Origin: Sabulicella rubraurantiaca
GTDB lineage: Bacteria; Pseudomonadota; Alphaproteobacteria; Acetobacterales; Acetobacteraceae
Reading direction: 5' to 3'
NCBI RefSeq assembly: GCF_017355885.1
Contig: NZ_JAFEUU010000003.1
Location: forward strand, 1-64,000
DNA: 64,000 nucleotides
The notes beneath the pieces are model-generated. The model was given only the letters and a program-made list of their open reading frames with translations. It was not told the origin of the DNA and searched no databases. How positions within the stretch are numbered: position 1 is the stretch's first letter; the number at the start of each line of letters is the position of its first letter. A program made the position numbers and the translations under genes. Below are positions 57,279 to 64,000 of the stretch, in pieces.

Positions 57279-58118
57279 ATGGCGAGAATCCTCGACGGCA
57301 AGGAGTTGGCGGCGCGGCTACGCGCCGGGCTGAAGGAGCGCGTCGCCGGCCTCGGCTTCCGCCCCGGCCTCGTCGTGGTCCGCGTGGGAGAGGATCCGGC
57401 GAGCGGCGTCTATGTCCGCAACAAGGACCGCGCGGCGCGGGAGGCGGGGTTCGAGAGCCGCACCCTGCACTTGCCCGAGGACACGACCGAGGACGCCCTG
57501 CTGCGCGAGATCGCAGCGCTGAACGCCGACCCAGCGGTGGACGGCATCCTGGTGCAGCTTCCCCTGCCGGCACAGATCCGGGCCGAGGCGGCGATCGCCG
57601 CCGTGGACCCGGCTAAGGACGTAGACGGGTTCCACCCGGTCAATGCCGGGCGCCTGGCGTCTGGCCTGCCGGGCCTCGTGCCCTGCACGCCGCGCGGCGT
57701 GATGCACTTGCTGCGGGAGGCCGGGGTGAAGCTGCGTGGGGCGCGCGCCATCGTGCTGGGGCGATCGCAGATCGTCGGGCGGCCCATGGCGCAGCTTCTG
57801 CTGGGCGCCGACTGCACCGTGACCATCGCCCACTCCCGTACCGATGACCTGCCGGCCGAATGCCGCCGCGCCGACATCCTGGTGGCGGCGGTCGGGCGGC
57901 CGGAGATGGTGCGCGGCGGCTGGATCAAGCCCGGCGCCGTGGTGGTGGATGTGGGCATCAATCGCCAGCCCGATGGGCGCCTCGTCGGCGATGTCGCCTT
58001 TGCCGAGGCGGCGAAGATGGCCGCCGCCATCACCCCGGTGCCGGGCGGCGTCGGCCCCATGACCATCGCCTGCCTGTTGGAGAACACGCTGGAAGCCGCG
58101 CTGGCGAGGCGCGCGTGA
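57279..58118 (+). CDS. folD: Methylene-THF dehydrogenase/cyclohydrolase FolD
   Basis: 279 residues. [14 protein letters not shown] holds the catalytic lysine, [24 protein letters not shown], the NADP motif [20 protein letters not shown] and [20 protein letters not shown] complete the family set. Converts 5,10-methylene-THF to 10-formyl-THF in the cytoplasm. ATG 57279; stop overlaps the next start (GTGA). Confidence 0.96.
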   Translation: MARILDGKELAARLRAGLKERVAGLGFRPGLVVVRVGEDPASGVYVRNKDRAAREAGFESRTLHLPEDTTEDALLREIAALNADPAVDGILVQLPLPAQIRAEAAIAAVDPAKDVDGFHPVNAGRLASGLPGLVPCTPRGVMHLLREAGVKLRGARAIVLGRSQIVGRPMAQLLLGADCTVTIAHSRTDDLPAECRRADILVAAVGRPEMVRGGWIKPGAVVVDVGINRQPDGRLVGDVAFAEAAKMAAAITPVPGGVGPMTIACLLENTLEAALARRA

Positions 58119-58378
58119 TCCTCCACCGCATCCTGCAGGTCGTGGGCGTGCTGGCGGTGCTGATGTGCCTCGAGCTGGCCTGGGAGGCCTCGCCGCTGGG
58201 CGGCGATGGCTGGTCGCGCGCGCGGATGCTCTATGCCATGGCGGGCTTGGTTTCGGCCCTGGCACTGGTGGCGATCGGCGGGCTGGGCATCGCCCTGGCG
58301 CGGGCCGAGAAACAGGCCGCCGAGATGCGCGAGGCGCTGGCGCGGCTGGAGGCATTGCTGCGCGACCGCGCCGGGTGA
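58115..58378 (+). CDS. Small two-TM membrane protein, unknown
   Basis: 87 residues beginning at GTG 58115 inside the folD stop. Two hydrophobic segments ([18 protein letters not shown] and [20 protein letters not shown]) with a short loop, then a charged helical tail ([20 protein letters not shown]). Its stop overlaps the EamA start (GTGA), so folD, this gene and the transporter form a coupled chain. Not recognised; no metal or catalytic residues. Confidence 0.75.
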   Translation: MILHRILQVVGVLAVLMCLELAWEASPLGGDGWSRARMLYAMAGLVSALALVAIGGLGIALARAEKQAAEMREALARLEALLRDRAG

Positions 58379-59238
58379 GCCTTCTCCTCGCCGCCCTCTA
58401 CATCCTGATCTGGGGCTCGGCCTTCAACGCGGCCCGGGTCGTGGCGCTGGAATGGTCGCCGCTCTGGGCGCTGGCCCTGCGATTCGCCCTGTCGGTGCCG
58501 GCCCTGGCGGTGATCCGGTCGCTGCGCCGCGCCTCCTTCCCGCGCAGCGGCGACGCATGGCGGCTTTTCGGCATGGGGACGCTGGGCATGGGCGGTTACC
58601 TCGCCTGCGCCTGGGTGGCGTCCAAGCACGTCCCTTCCGGGCTGGTGGCGCTGCTGGCCGCTACCTCGCCGCTTTTTGTCGCGCTCGGCTCGGCGCTGCG
58701 CGGCGAGGGGATGGCGCGGCTGGGCTGGGTGGGGCTTGCCCTGGGCTGGCTGGGCGTCGCGGTGCTGGGGCTGTCGCGCTCGGCCGATGGGCTGGCGGCG
58801 GCAGAGGCCTGGGGCATCGGGCTGACGCTGCTGGGTGCCCTGCTGCAGGCGGCCGGAGTGCTGATCTACGCCCCAGCGCGGGCGCGGATGGACCCGTGGG
58901 TGGCCAATCTCGGCCAGACGGCGGTGGCGGCGCTGGTGCTGATCCTCCTGGCCGTGCCCTTCGGCGGGCCATTGCCCATGACCGCCTCCACCCCCTTCAT
59001 CCTGGGCATGGTCTATTCCTGCGTCGTGGTCGGGATCGGGGGCTACGCGCTGTTCTTCATCGTGATCCGCCGCTTCGGGCCCAGCAACGCGGCGGCGTTG
59101 CAGCTCCTTTCGCCGCCCGTGGCGGCGCTGATCGGCTGGTCCCTGCTCGGGGAGCGGCTGATCTGGGGCGATCTGGTGGGCGGCGCGCTGACGCTGGGCG
59201 GGCTGCTGCTGATGTTCCGGGCGCGGGCGCGGGGCTGA
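58375..59238 (+). CDS. EamA/DMT-family transporter
   Basis: 287 residues, about ten hydrophobic helices in two EamA halves (LLAALYILIWGSAFNAARVV; GLTLLGALLQAAGVLIYAPA). Drug/metabolite transporter superfamily, inner membrane, usually exporting metabolites or amino acids. GTG start coupled to the small membrane protein. Substrate unknown. Confidence 0.9.
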   Translation: MSLLLAALYILIWGSAFNAARVVALEWSPLWALALRFALSVPALAVIRSLRRASFPRSGDAWRLFGMGTLGMGGYLACAWVASKHVPSGLVALLAATSPLFVALGSALRGEGMARLGWVGLALGWLGVAVLGLSRSADGLAAAEAWGIGLTLLGALLQAAGVLIYAPARARMDPWVANLGQTAVAALVLILLAVPFGGPLPMTASTPFILGMVYSCVVVGIGGYALFFIVIRRFGPSNAAALQLLSPPVAALIGWSLLGERLIWGDLVGGALTLGGLLLMFRARARG

Positions 59239-59271
59239 GCCCCGGCCCGGCCGCACAGCCAAGTGGCGCTT

Positions 59272-60351
59272 CTAACGCCCCGCCAGCCGCATCGCCCGCT
59301 CGATCACCTGTTCCGGCGACATCTGCGCCCATTCCAGCGGGTCGGGCATCAGCGGCATCTCGCGCGGGCGTGGCGTGGCCTCTGGCGCGTCGGGGATAAC
59401 CCGCTCTGGATCGGCAAGGCCCCAGGCGGCGGCGCTGTGCCAGGTGGAATGGATGCCCGCATCCAGGATGAAGGGACCGGCCACGCCGCCACGGCGCACC
59501 GCCTCCTCCACCCCTGGGCCGATGGGCGCGCCATGCGCCAGCCCTTCGAGCGTCCAGGCCTCCACCGCCGGTCGCCCCGCCTCGTCGTGCCATTGCAGGC
59601 GGCGCGCGCCATCCACCATGACGCTGGAGCGCGGCGCCCAGGTGATGCCGTGCAGGTCGAGCCACTGTGCGGCGAGGTCGGCGGCGTTGCGCGGGGCCAC
59701 GGTGGTGTCCGCGGCGCCCTGCCAGATGGAGATCATGGGCCAGGGGCCGCGATGGCCGGAGGCGCGGCGGACCATGTCGCCCCATTCGCGCGGCGCATGG
59801 CGGGTGCCGCCGCGCATTGCCAGCAATGCCTCCTCCATGCTGCGCGCCGCGCCGAAGGGCAGCCCGGCCAGGATGGCGCCGCCTGCAAACAGCGCCGGAT
59901 GGGTGGCGAGCAGGAAATTCGCCATGGCGCCGCCGGCGGAAAGCCCGGACACATAGACGCGCCGCCCATCCAGCCCCTCGGTGGCGACGAGGTGGCGGAC
60001 CATCTGCGCGATGCTCTCTGCCTCGGCCGCGCCGCGCTCCGGGTCGAACCAGTTGAAGCAGCGCATGGGGTTGTTGGGGCCGCGCTGCTCGGGGGCGAGG
60101 ACGGCAAAACCCTCACGCTCGGCCAGGGTGGTCCAGCCGGTGCCACGGTCATAGCCGCGCGCATCCTGCTTGCAGCCATGCAGGATGACCACGAGGCCGC
60201 GCGCCCCGGGCGGCACGAAGGCATAGGCATCCAGCGCGCCCGGATTGGCGCCGAACCCGACAAGACGCGACAGGGGGGAGGGGCCGGAGTGGCCGGAAGA
60301 AGCGACGTGCCGGCGAACCAGATCGTCAAGCGAGGCAAAGGGCTTGCGCAC
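59272..60351 (-). CDS. PHB-depolymerase-like esterase
   Basis: 359 residues of the alpha/beta hydrolase family that includes poly(3-hydroxybutyrate) depolymerases. HGCKQDARGYDRGTGW near residue 58, NWFDPERGAAEAESI, the nucleophile box GLSAGGAMANFLL (Ser138), and AHGAPIGPG close to the C-terminus. No signal peptide, so it is likely intracellular. GTG start at 60351 follows AAAGGAACAGG. Two 15-bp repeats that resemble PhaR sites lie upstream, which supports a link with PHB turnover. Confidence 0.85.
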   Translation of the reverse strand: MRKPFASLDDLVRRHVASSGHSGPSPLSRLVGFGANPGALDAYAFVPPGARGLVVILHGCKQDARGYDRGTGWTTLAEREGFAVLAPEQRGPNNPMRCFNWFDPERGAAEAESIAQMVRHLVATEGLDGRRVYVSGLSAGGAMANFLLATHPALFAGGAILAGLPFGAARSMEEALLAMRGGTRHAPREWGDMVRRASGHRGPWPMISIWQGAADTTVAPRNAADLAAQWLDLHGITWAPRSSVMVDGARRLQWHDEAGRPAVEAWTLEGLAHGAPIGPGVEEAVRRGGVAGPFILDAGIHSTWHSAAAWGLADPERVIPDAPEATPRPREMPLMPDPLEWAQMSPEQVIERAMRLAGR

Positions 60352-60418
60352 CGGCCTGTTCCTTTCAATAGCGGCGCGAGAAGGCGCCCCTGAAGGAACG
60401 TGACGTGGGGAGTCTCGT

Positions 60419-60454
60419 TGTGCGCTGCAACATAAAAAGTGTGCGCTGCAACAT
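60419..60454. promoter_or_regulatory. Two 15-bp direct repeats, PhaR-like
   Basis: TGTGCGCTGCAACAT at 60419-60433 and again, identical, at 60440-60454, 21 bp apart (two helical turns). The core GCGCTGCAACA resembles the phasin-regulator (PhaR/AniA) motif TTGCACTGCAACA known in alphaproteobacteria, quoted from memory. Upstream of the PHB-depolymerase-like gene. Confidence 0.5.
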
Positions 60455-60503
60455 GAAGGGGGGGGAGAGGCGACCCGCGCCGGGTGCGCCCCTCCGATCC
60501 GGT

Positions 60504-61679
60504 TCAGGCGCTTTCGTAGAGGCGCGTGAGGCTGAACTCCCGGTGGCCGAGCAGCTCGGCCGCCGTCAGCTCGCCATCGGCGGTACGGATCATGCAGTCC
60601 AGCAGCGCCTCGCCGGCGTCATCCATGTTCATGCGCTTCTGCAGCAGCCCGGTCACGTCCACGTCGATATGCTCGCCCATGGTGCGCTGGGTGCGCGGAT
60701 TGGCCGTGATCTTGATGACCGGCAGGATCGGGTTGCCGATCACGTTGCCCTGGCCCGTCGGGAAGAAGTGCACGGCATAGCCCGAGGCGGCGCAGAGCGT
60801 GACCATCTCCGCCGCGGCGGAGGAGGAGTCCATGAACCACAGCCCCGGCCCGTCCGGACGCTCGGCCTTGTCCAGCACGCCGTCCACGGTGCACTTCTTG
60901 CCGATCTTCTGGATGTTGCCGAGCGCCTTCTCCTCGATGGTGGTCAGGCCACCCTCGATGTTGCCCTTGGTGGGCTGGCTCTCGGAAAGATCGTTGGTCT
61001 TGTTGGTCTCGACCACGCGCTGATAGCGGTCGAACATCGCCTGGAACTTCTCGGCGATCTCGGGCGTCTTGCAGCGCGCCTTCACCAGGTGCTCGCCGCC
61101 CGTCAGCTCCGTCGTCTCGCCGAAGACCAGCGTGTGCCCGGCTTCCCACAGCTTGTCGAAGGCGTTGCCGACGGTGGGGCAGGACGCGAGGCCGGAGGTC
61201 GTGTCGCTCTCACCGCACTTGGTCGAGACCCACAGCTCCACCAGCGGGGCCTTGGTCTTCTTCAGCTTCGAGGCGTGCTTCACCATCTTGTAGGCGGCGC
61301 GCGAGGCGTTCGCGATGGTGTTGATGTCGCCATTCTGCTCGATGGCGAAGCCCTCGACCGGCTTGCCCGAGGCGGCGATGCCCTCGACGATCTTGCCGGT
61401 CCAGCCCGGCTCGATGCCGATCACCACCACGCCGGCGACGTTGGGGTTGCAGCCCGTGCCGATCAGCGTGCGGAAATGCAGCTCCAGGTCGGCGCCGAAT
61501 TGCAGGCGGCCATAGGCGTGCGGGATCGCCATCGCGCCCTTGATGTTGTTCGCCACCGCCTCGGCCGCCGCGTTGGACAGGTCGTCCACCGGCAGGATGA
61601 TGACGTGGTTGCGCACGCCCATGCGCCCGTCCTCGCGGCGCCAGCCCTCGAAGCTGGAACCCTTCAGGTCAATCGCCAT
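60504..61679 (-). CDS. UxaA-family lyase large subunit (SuyB-like)
   Basis: 391 residues. [40 protein letters not shown] and [20 protein letters not shown] are characteristic of UxaA-type dehydratases, with cysteines for an iron centre. The usual N-terminal SAF domain of altronate dehydratase is on a separate gene. This split form is found in (2R)-sulfolactate sulfo-lyase (SuyAB) and other sugar-acid lyases; SuyB is my best guess from memory. ATG 61679. Confidence 0.85.
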   Translation of the reverse strand: MAIDLKGSSFEGWRREDGRMGVRNHVIILPVDDLSNAAAEAVANNIKGAMAIPHAYGRLQFGADLELHFRTLIGTGCNPNVAGVVVIGIEPGWTGKIVEGIAASGKPVEGFAIEQNGDINTIANASRAAYKMVKHASKLKKTKAPLVELWVSTKCGESDTTSGLASCPTVGNAFDKLWEAGHTLVFGETTELTGGEHLVKARCKTPEIAEKFQAMFDRYQRVVETNKTNDLSESQPTKGNIEGGLTTIEEKALGNIQKIGKKCTVDGVLDKAERPDGPGLWFMDSSSAAAEMVTLCAASGYAVHFFPTGQGNVIGNPILPVIKITANPRTQRTMGEHIDVDVTGLLQKRMNMDDAGEALLDCMIRTADGELTAAELLGHREFSLTRLYESA

Positions 61680-61694
61680 TGCTCGCGTCTTTCC

Positions 61695-61979
61695 TTACCA
61701 GCGCTTGGTCTTGACGTTGTGGACGTGCAGGTGCTCGCCGGGCTGGATGTCCGACACGGCCTTTCCGATATCCACGCCGTACTTGATGATGGTCTCGCCC
61801 GCCTTGATCGGCTTGATCGCCAGCTTATGGCCGATGGGGATGTCCGACTTCGCGTCGAACTCGATCATCTTGTCCTGATCCATGATCCAGCCGTTGATGC
61901 GGTTGGAGGCCTTTAGCCCCTCGACCACTACCACCCCTACCGAATCCCCCTCGTCATGCACGACGAAATGGATGGTCAT
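61695..61979 (-). CDS. SAF-domain small subunit of UxaA-type lyase (SuyA-like)
   Basis: 94 residues. FVVHDEGDSVGVVVVEGLKA, IPIGHKLAIKPIKAGETIIK and QPGEHLHVHNVKTKRW are the SAF fold of the UxaA N-terminal domain. GAGGAGGGCG precedes the ATG. Operon with the large subunit 15 bp downstream. Together they form a heteromeric lyase acting on a hydroxy or sulfo acid. Confidence 0.88.
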   Translation of the reverse strand: MTIHFVVHDEGDSVGVVVVEGLKASNRINGWIMDQDKMIEFDAKSDIPIGHKLAIKPIKAGETIIKYGVDIGKAVSDIQPGEHLHVHNVKTKRW

Positions 61980-62126
61980 CGCGCGCCCTCCTCTTTGACT
62001 GAGTTACAAGACTGGACCCATTCGGCCGGGGCGGCAACATCCCCTCGGGAGGCGGAACGCGCGCCGGAGGGCTTCAAGGCACCCGCCTGACATGGCAGGA
62101 TCGGGCCAAGGGACAGGAGAACGCGC

Positions 62127-63002
62127 ATGGCCGGCGTGTATTGGTATGATGGGCAGTGGAGCACCGAGGAGCCGAAGATCATCGGCCCGATGGACCATTG
62201 CTTCTGGCTCGGCTCCGTCATCTTCGACGGGGCGCGCTCCATCACCGGCTGGGCGCCGGATCTCGACAAGCATTGCGCCCGCGCCGTGCGCTCCGCCCGC
62301 GTCATGGGGATGAAGCCCATCAAGACGCCCGAGGAGATCGAGGCGTTGTGCCGCGAGGGCATCCGCCGCATGGGGCCGGAGGCCACGCTCTACATCCGGC
62401 CGATGTTCTTCATCCGCCGCGGCCTGGGCGCCTCGCGGCCCGATCCGGAGAGCACGGATTTCCTGCTGGCGCTCTACGAGGCACCCATCCCGGCCTGGGC
62501 CGGGTTCTCCGCCATGCTGGCGCCGTTCCGCCGCCCGGCGACGGACATGGCGCCCACGGATGCCAAGGCGGCCTGCCTCTATCCCAATGGCGCCCGCGCC
62601 ACGGCCTGGGCAGTGGAGCGCGGCGCCGACATGGCGGTGCTCTGCGACGCGCTGGGGCATGTGGCGGAGTTCGCCGCCTCCAACATCTGGCTGGTGAAGG
62701 ATGGCGTGGTGGTGACGCCGGCGGCGAACCACACCTTCCTGGCCGGCATCACCCGCTCGCGCATCCTCGGCCTCCTGCGGGCCGACGGCATGACCGTGGA
62801 GGAGCGCGCCGTGCGGCCGGAGGAGCTGGACACGGCGGATGAGATCTTCTCCACCGGCAACTACGCCAAGGTGCAGCCCTGTAACGCCATGAATGGCCGC
62901 GCCCTGCCGGTCGGCCCCGTGGCGACGCGGGCGCGCGAGCTCTACTGGGCCTGGATGCAGTCGCAACCGCGGGTGGTGAGCGAGGCCCAGGCCGCAGAAT
63001 AG
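62127..63002 (+). CDS. Branched-chain aminotransferase-like, class IV
   Basis: 291 residues of PLP fold type IV. HCFWLGSVIFDGARSI, Schiff-base lysine in MAPTDAKAACLYPNG (Lys147), EFAASNIWLVKDGVVVTP and EIFSTGNYAKVQP are visible. ACAGGAGAACG precedes the ATG. Divergent from the lyase genes. It could make branched-chain amino acids or a specialised one; it differs clearly from the class IV enzyme at 43778. Confidence 0.9.
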   Translation: MAGVYWYDGQWSTEEPKIIGPMDHCFWLGSVIFDGARSITGWAPDLDKHCARAVRSARVMGMKPIKTPEEIEALCREGIRRMGPEATLYIRPMFFIRRGLGASRPDPESTDFLLALYEAPIPAWAGFSAMLAPFRRPATDMAPTDAKAACLYPNGARATAWAVERGADMAVLCDALGHVAEFAASNIWLVKDGVVVTPAANHTFLAGITRSRILGLLRADGMTVEERAVRPEELDTADEIFSTGNYAKVQPCNAMNGRALPVGPVATRARELYWAWMQSQPRVVSEAQAAE

Positions 63003-63035
63003 CGTAGCGGCTTGACGTCCCGGCGCAACCCAAGG

Positions 63036-63055
63036 TTACCCTAATGGCAGGGTAA
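63036..63055 (+). terminator. Hairpin between the aminotransferase and radC
   Basis: Perfect 7-bp stem TTACCCT-AATGGC-AGGGTAA, 33 bases after the aminotransferase stop. No T-run; could be a terminator or an operator for the following gene. Confidence 0.35.
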
Positions 63056-63251
63056 GCCGGGGGCTGGGTTTGGAGTATCCGCAAAACGGCGCGGGAACCG
63101 TGCCGATGGGCGTGGCCGAGGCCAGCGCAGGCTTCCGCCATGCCGTGCCCGATGAGCACCTCTTCGCTCCGCCCGAGGCCTATGCCGACGCGCCGGCCAG
63201 CAGCCCTGGCCGCCCTTTCCCCGGCACCGGCCGCAGGGCCACCGCCAGCGC

Positions 63252-63893
63252 ATGCGCGACAAGCTGGTGCATCGCGGTCCCGACTCCCTCGCCGACTACG
63301 AGCGGCTGGAGATGCTGCTCTATGCCGCCTTCCGCATGGGCGACACCAAGCCGCTCGCGAAGGCGCTGATCAACCGCCACGGCTCCTTCAGCCGGGTGCT
63401 GGCGGCGCGGGCGGACCATCTGGCGAGGGAGCCGTCGCTGGGAGTGAACGGGGCGGCGGCGATCAAGCTGGTCCATGCCGCCGCGCTGCGCCTCGTCCAG
63501 GCGGAGGTGATGGAGATGCCGATCCTGTCCAACTGGGACCGGCTGATGGAATACCTGACCGCTGCCCTGGCGCGAGAGCGGACGGAGCAGTTCCGCGTCC
63601 TGTTCCTCGACCCACGCAACCGCCTGATCGCCGACGAGGTGCTGCACCGGGGCACGGTGAATCACGCCCCGGTCTCTCCGCGCGAGGTGGTGAAGCGCGC
63701 TCTGGAACTGCACAGCACCGCGTTGATCCTGGTCCACAACTACCCGAGCGGCGATCCGACGCCGAGCGGCGCCGACATCGAGATGACGGCTTCGGTGAAG
63801 GCGGCGGCGGCCGTGCTCGACATCGCGGTGCATGACCACGTCATCATGGGCAGCGGCAGCTGGGTCAGCCTGCAGCAGATGGGAATGATGTAG
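63252..63893 (+). CDS. radC: RadC/JAB-domain protein with altered metal site
   Basis: At least 213 residues. DSLADYERLEMLLYAAFRMG and KPLAKALINRHGSFSRVLAA form the N-terminal UPF0758/RadC helical part; the C-terminal JAB domain ends in MGSGSWVSLQQMG. The JAMM motif normally reads HNHPSGD...S..D, but here it is HNYPSGDPTPSGAD (Tyr164). One metal ligand is lost, so activity is doubtful. The ATG at 63252 has no ribosome site. A better N-terminus (GHRQ) continues upstream without a start, while a Pro-rich frame open from 63070 joins one frame off near 63235, suggesting a frameshift. Possibly a pseudogene. Confidence 0.75.
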   Translation: MRDKLVHRGPDSLADYERLEMLLYAAFRMGDTKPLAKALINRHGSFSRVLAARADHLAREPSLGVNGAAAIKLVHAAALRLVQAEVMEMPILSNWDRLMEYLTAALARERTEQFRVLFLDPRNRLIADEVLHRGTVNHAPVSPREVVKRALELHSTALILVHNYPSGDPTPSGADIEMTASVKAAAAVLDIAVHDHVIMGSGSWVSLQQMGMM

Positions 63894-63914
63894 GGCTGCG
63901 CGCCGACCGAGAGT

Positions 63915-63933
63915 CCGGCCGCAACGCGGCCGG
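63915..63933 (+). terminator. Hairpin after radC
   Basis: Perfect 8-bp stem CCGGCCGC-AAC-GCGGCCGG, 22 bases after the radC stop. No T-run, so an intrinsic terminator is plausible but not proven. Rest of the window after this has no gene I can support. Confidence 0.5.
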
Positions 63934-64000
63934 CGCCGCCAGACCAACCATTTAGCCGGCGCATCCGACGCGCGGCGAAGCCAAGCGCCGCGGATGCGGC

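Noticed and set aside
60460-60470. Run of G residues as a quadruplex or slippage site
   Set aside because: Single short homopolymer in high-GC DNA; no repeated G-tracts nearby to form a quadruplex.

Overview
The window is about 70% G+C and gene-dense. Gene content points to an alphaproteobacterium of the Acetobacteraceae, Roseomonas-like: eight periplasmic Bug-type (TctC-like) receptors, many acyl-CoA enzymes, a Liv-type ABC importer, LysR/IclR/TetR regulators and frequent ATGA/GTGA stop-start overlaps. The genus is inferred from style and content, since no rRNA is present. Family names come from motifs read in the translations; no database was searched.

Layout. 1-4344: a cupin protein and a three-gene uncharacterised operon (glycine-rich coiled-coil protein, single-TM protein, TelA-like helical protein), all minus strand. 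4590-10275: katG, a GT4 glycosyltransferase, and two tandem paralogous radical SAM/SPASM genes on the opposite strand. 10491-10574 holds a decayed copy of the katG 3' end. 10592-12820: a two-domain DUF305 protein and a glutaredoxin-MauE fusion, divergent from a MerR regulator whose operator looks like a mercury-type promoter with a 19-bp spacer. 12823-21156: a nine-gene minus operon (TetR, SDR, LivK-like protein, LivHMGF, acyl-CoA ligase, enoyl-CoA hydratase) for import and CoA-dependent breakdown of an organic acid. 21292-26167: a LysR gene meeting a minus operon of a Bug receptor, an ADP-forming acyl-CoA synthetase and a 2,4-dienoyl-CoA reductase-like SDR.

26667-40018: a plus-strand acyl-CoA catabolic region with two ligases, a CoA racemase/transferase, a double-hotdog hydratase, an acyl-CoA dehydrogenase, two Ltp2-like thiolase + DUF35 pairs and three Bug receptors. 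A divergent IclR gene sits in its middle, and an 18-bp motif is shared by both promoter regions. 40037-47313: a family-5 ABC solute receptor, a class III aminotransferase, a PF07173-like protein, three very short peptide genes (two clearly paralogous), a class IV aminotransferase and 5-oxoprolinase genes pxpC/pxpB, with pxpA divergent across a perfect 9-bp inverted repeat. 47400-56635: four more Bug receptors with LysR and IclR regulators, an LLM flavin enzyme, an SDR, a CMD-family protein and an amidohydrolase.

56754-63893 looks more core-like: tRNA-Ala(CGC), YggT, FolD, a small membrane protein, an EamA transporter, a PHB-depolymerase-like esterase with PhaR-like repeats upstream, a split UxaA-type lyase (SuyAB-like), a class IV aminotransferase, and a RadC homologue that has lost a JAMM metal ligand.

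Most of the window reads as a scavenging module: periplasmic receptors and Liv transporters deliver carboxylates, ligases attach CoA, and dehydrogenase, hydratase, reductase and aldolase/thiolase modules shorten them. The strongest candidate for something undescribed is the short-peptide cluster at 41727-44701. The MerR/glutaredoxin-MauE/DUF305 cassette, the 835-4344 operon and the duplicated radical SAM genes come next.
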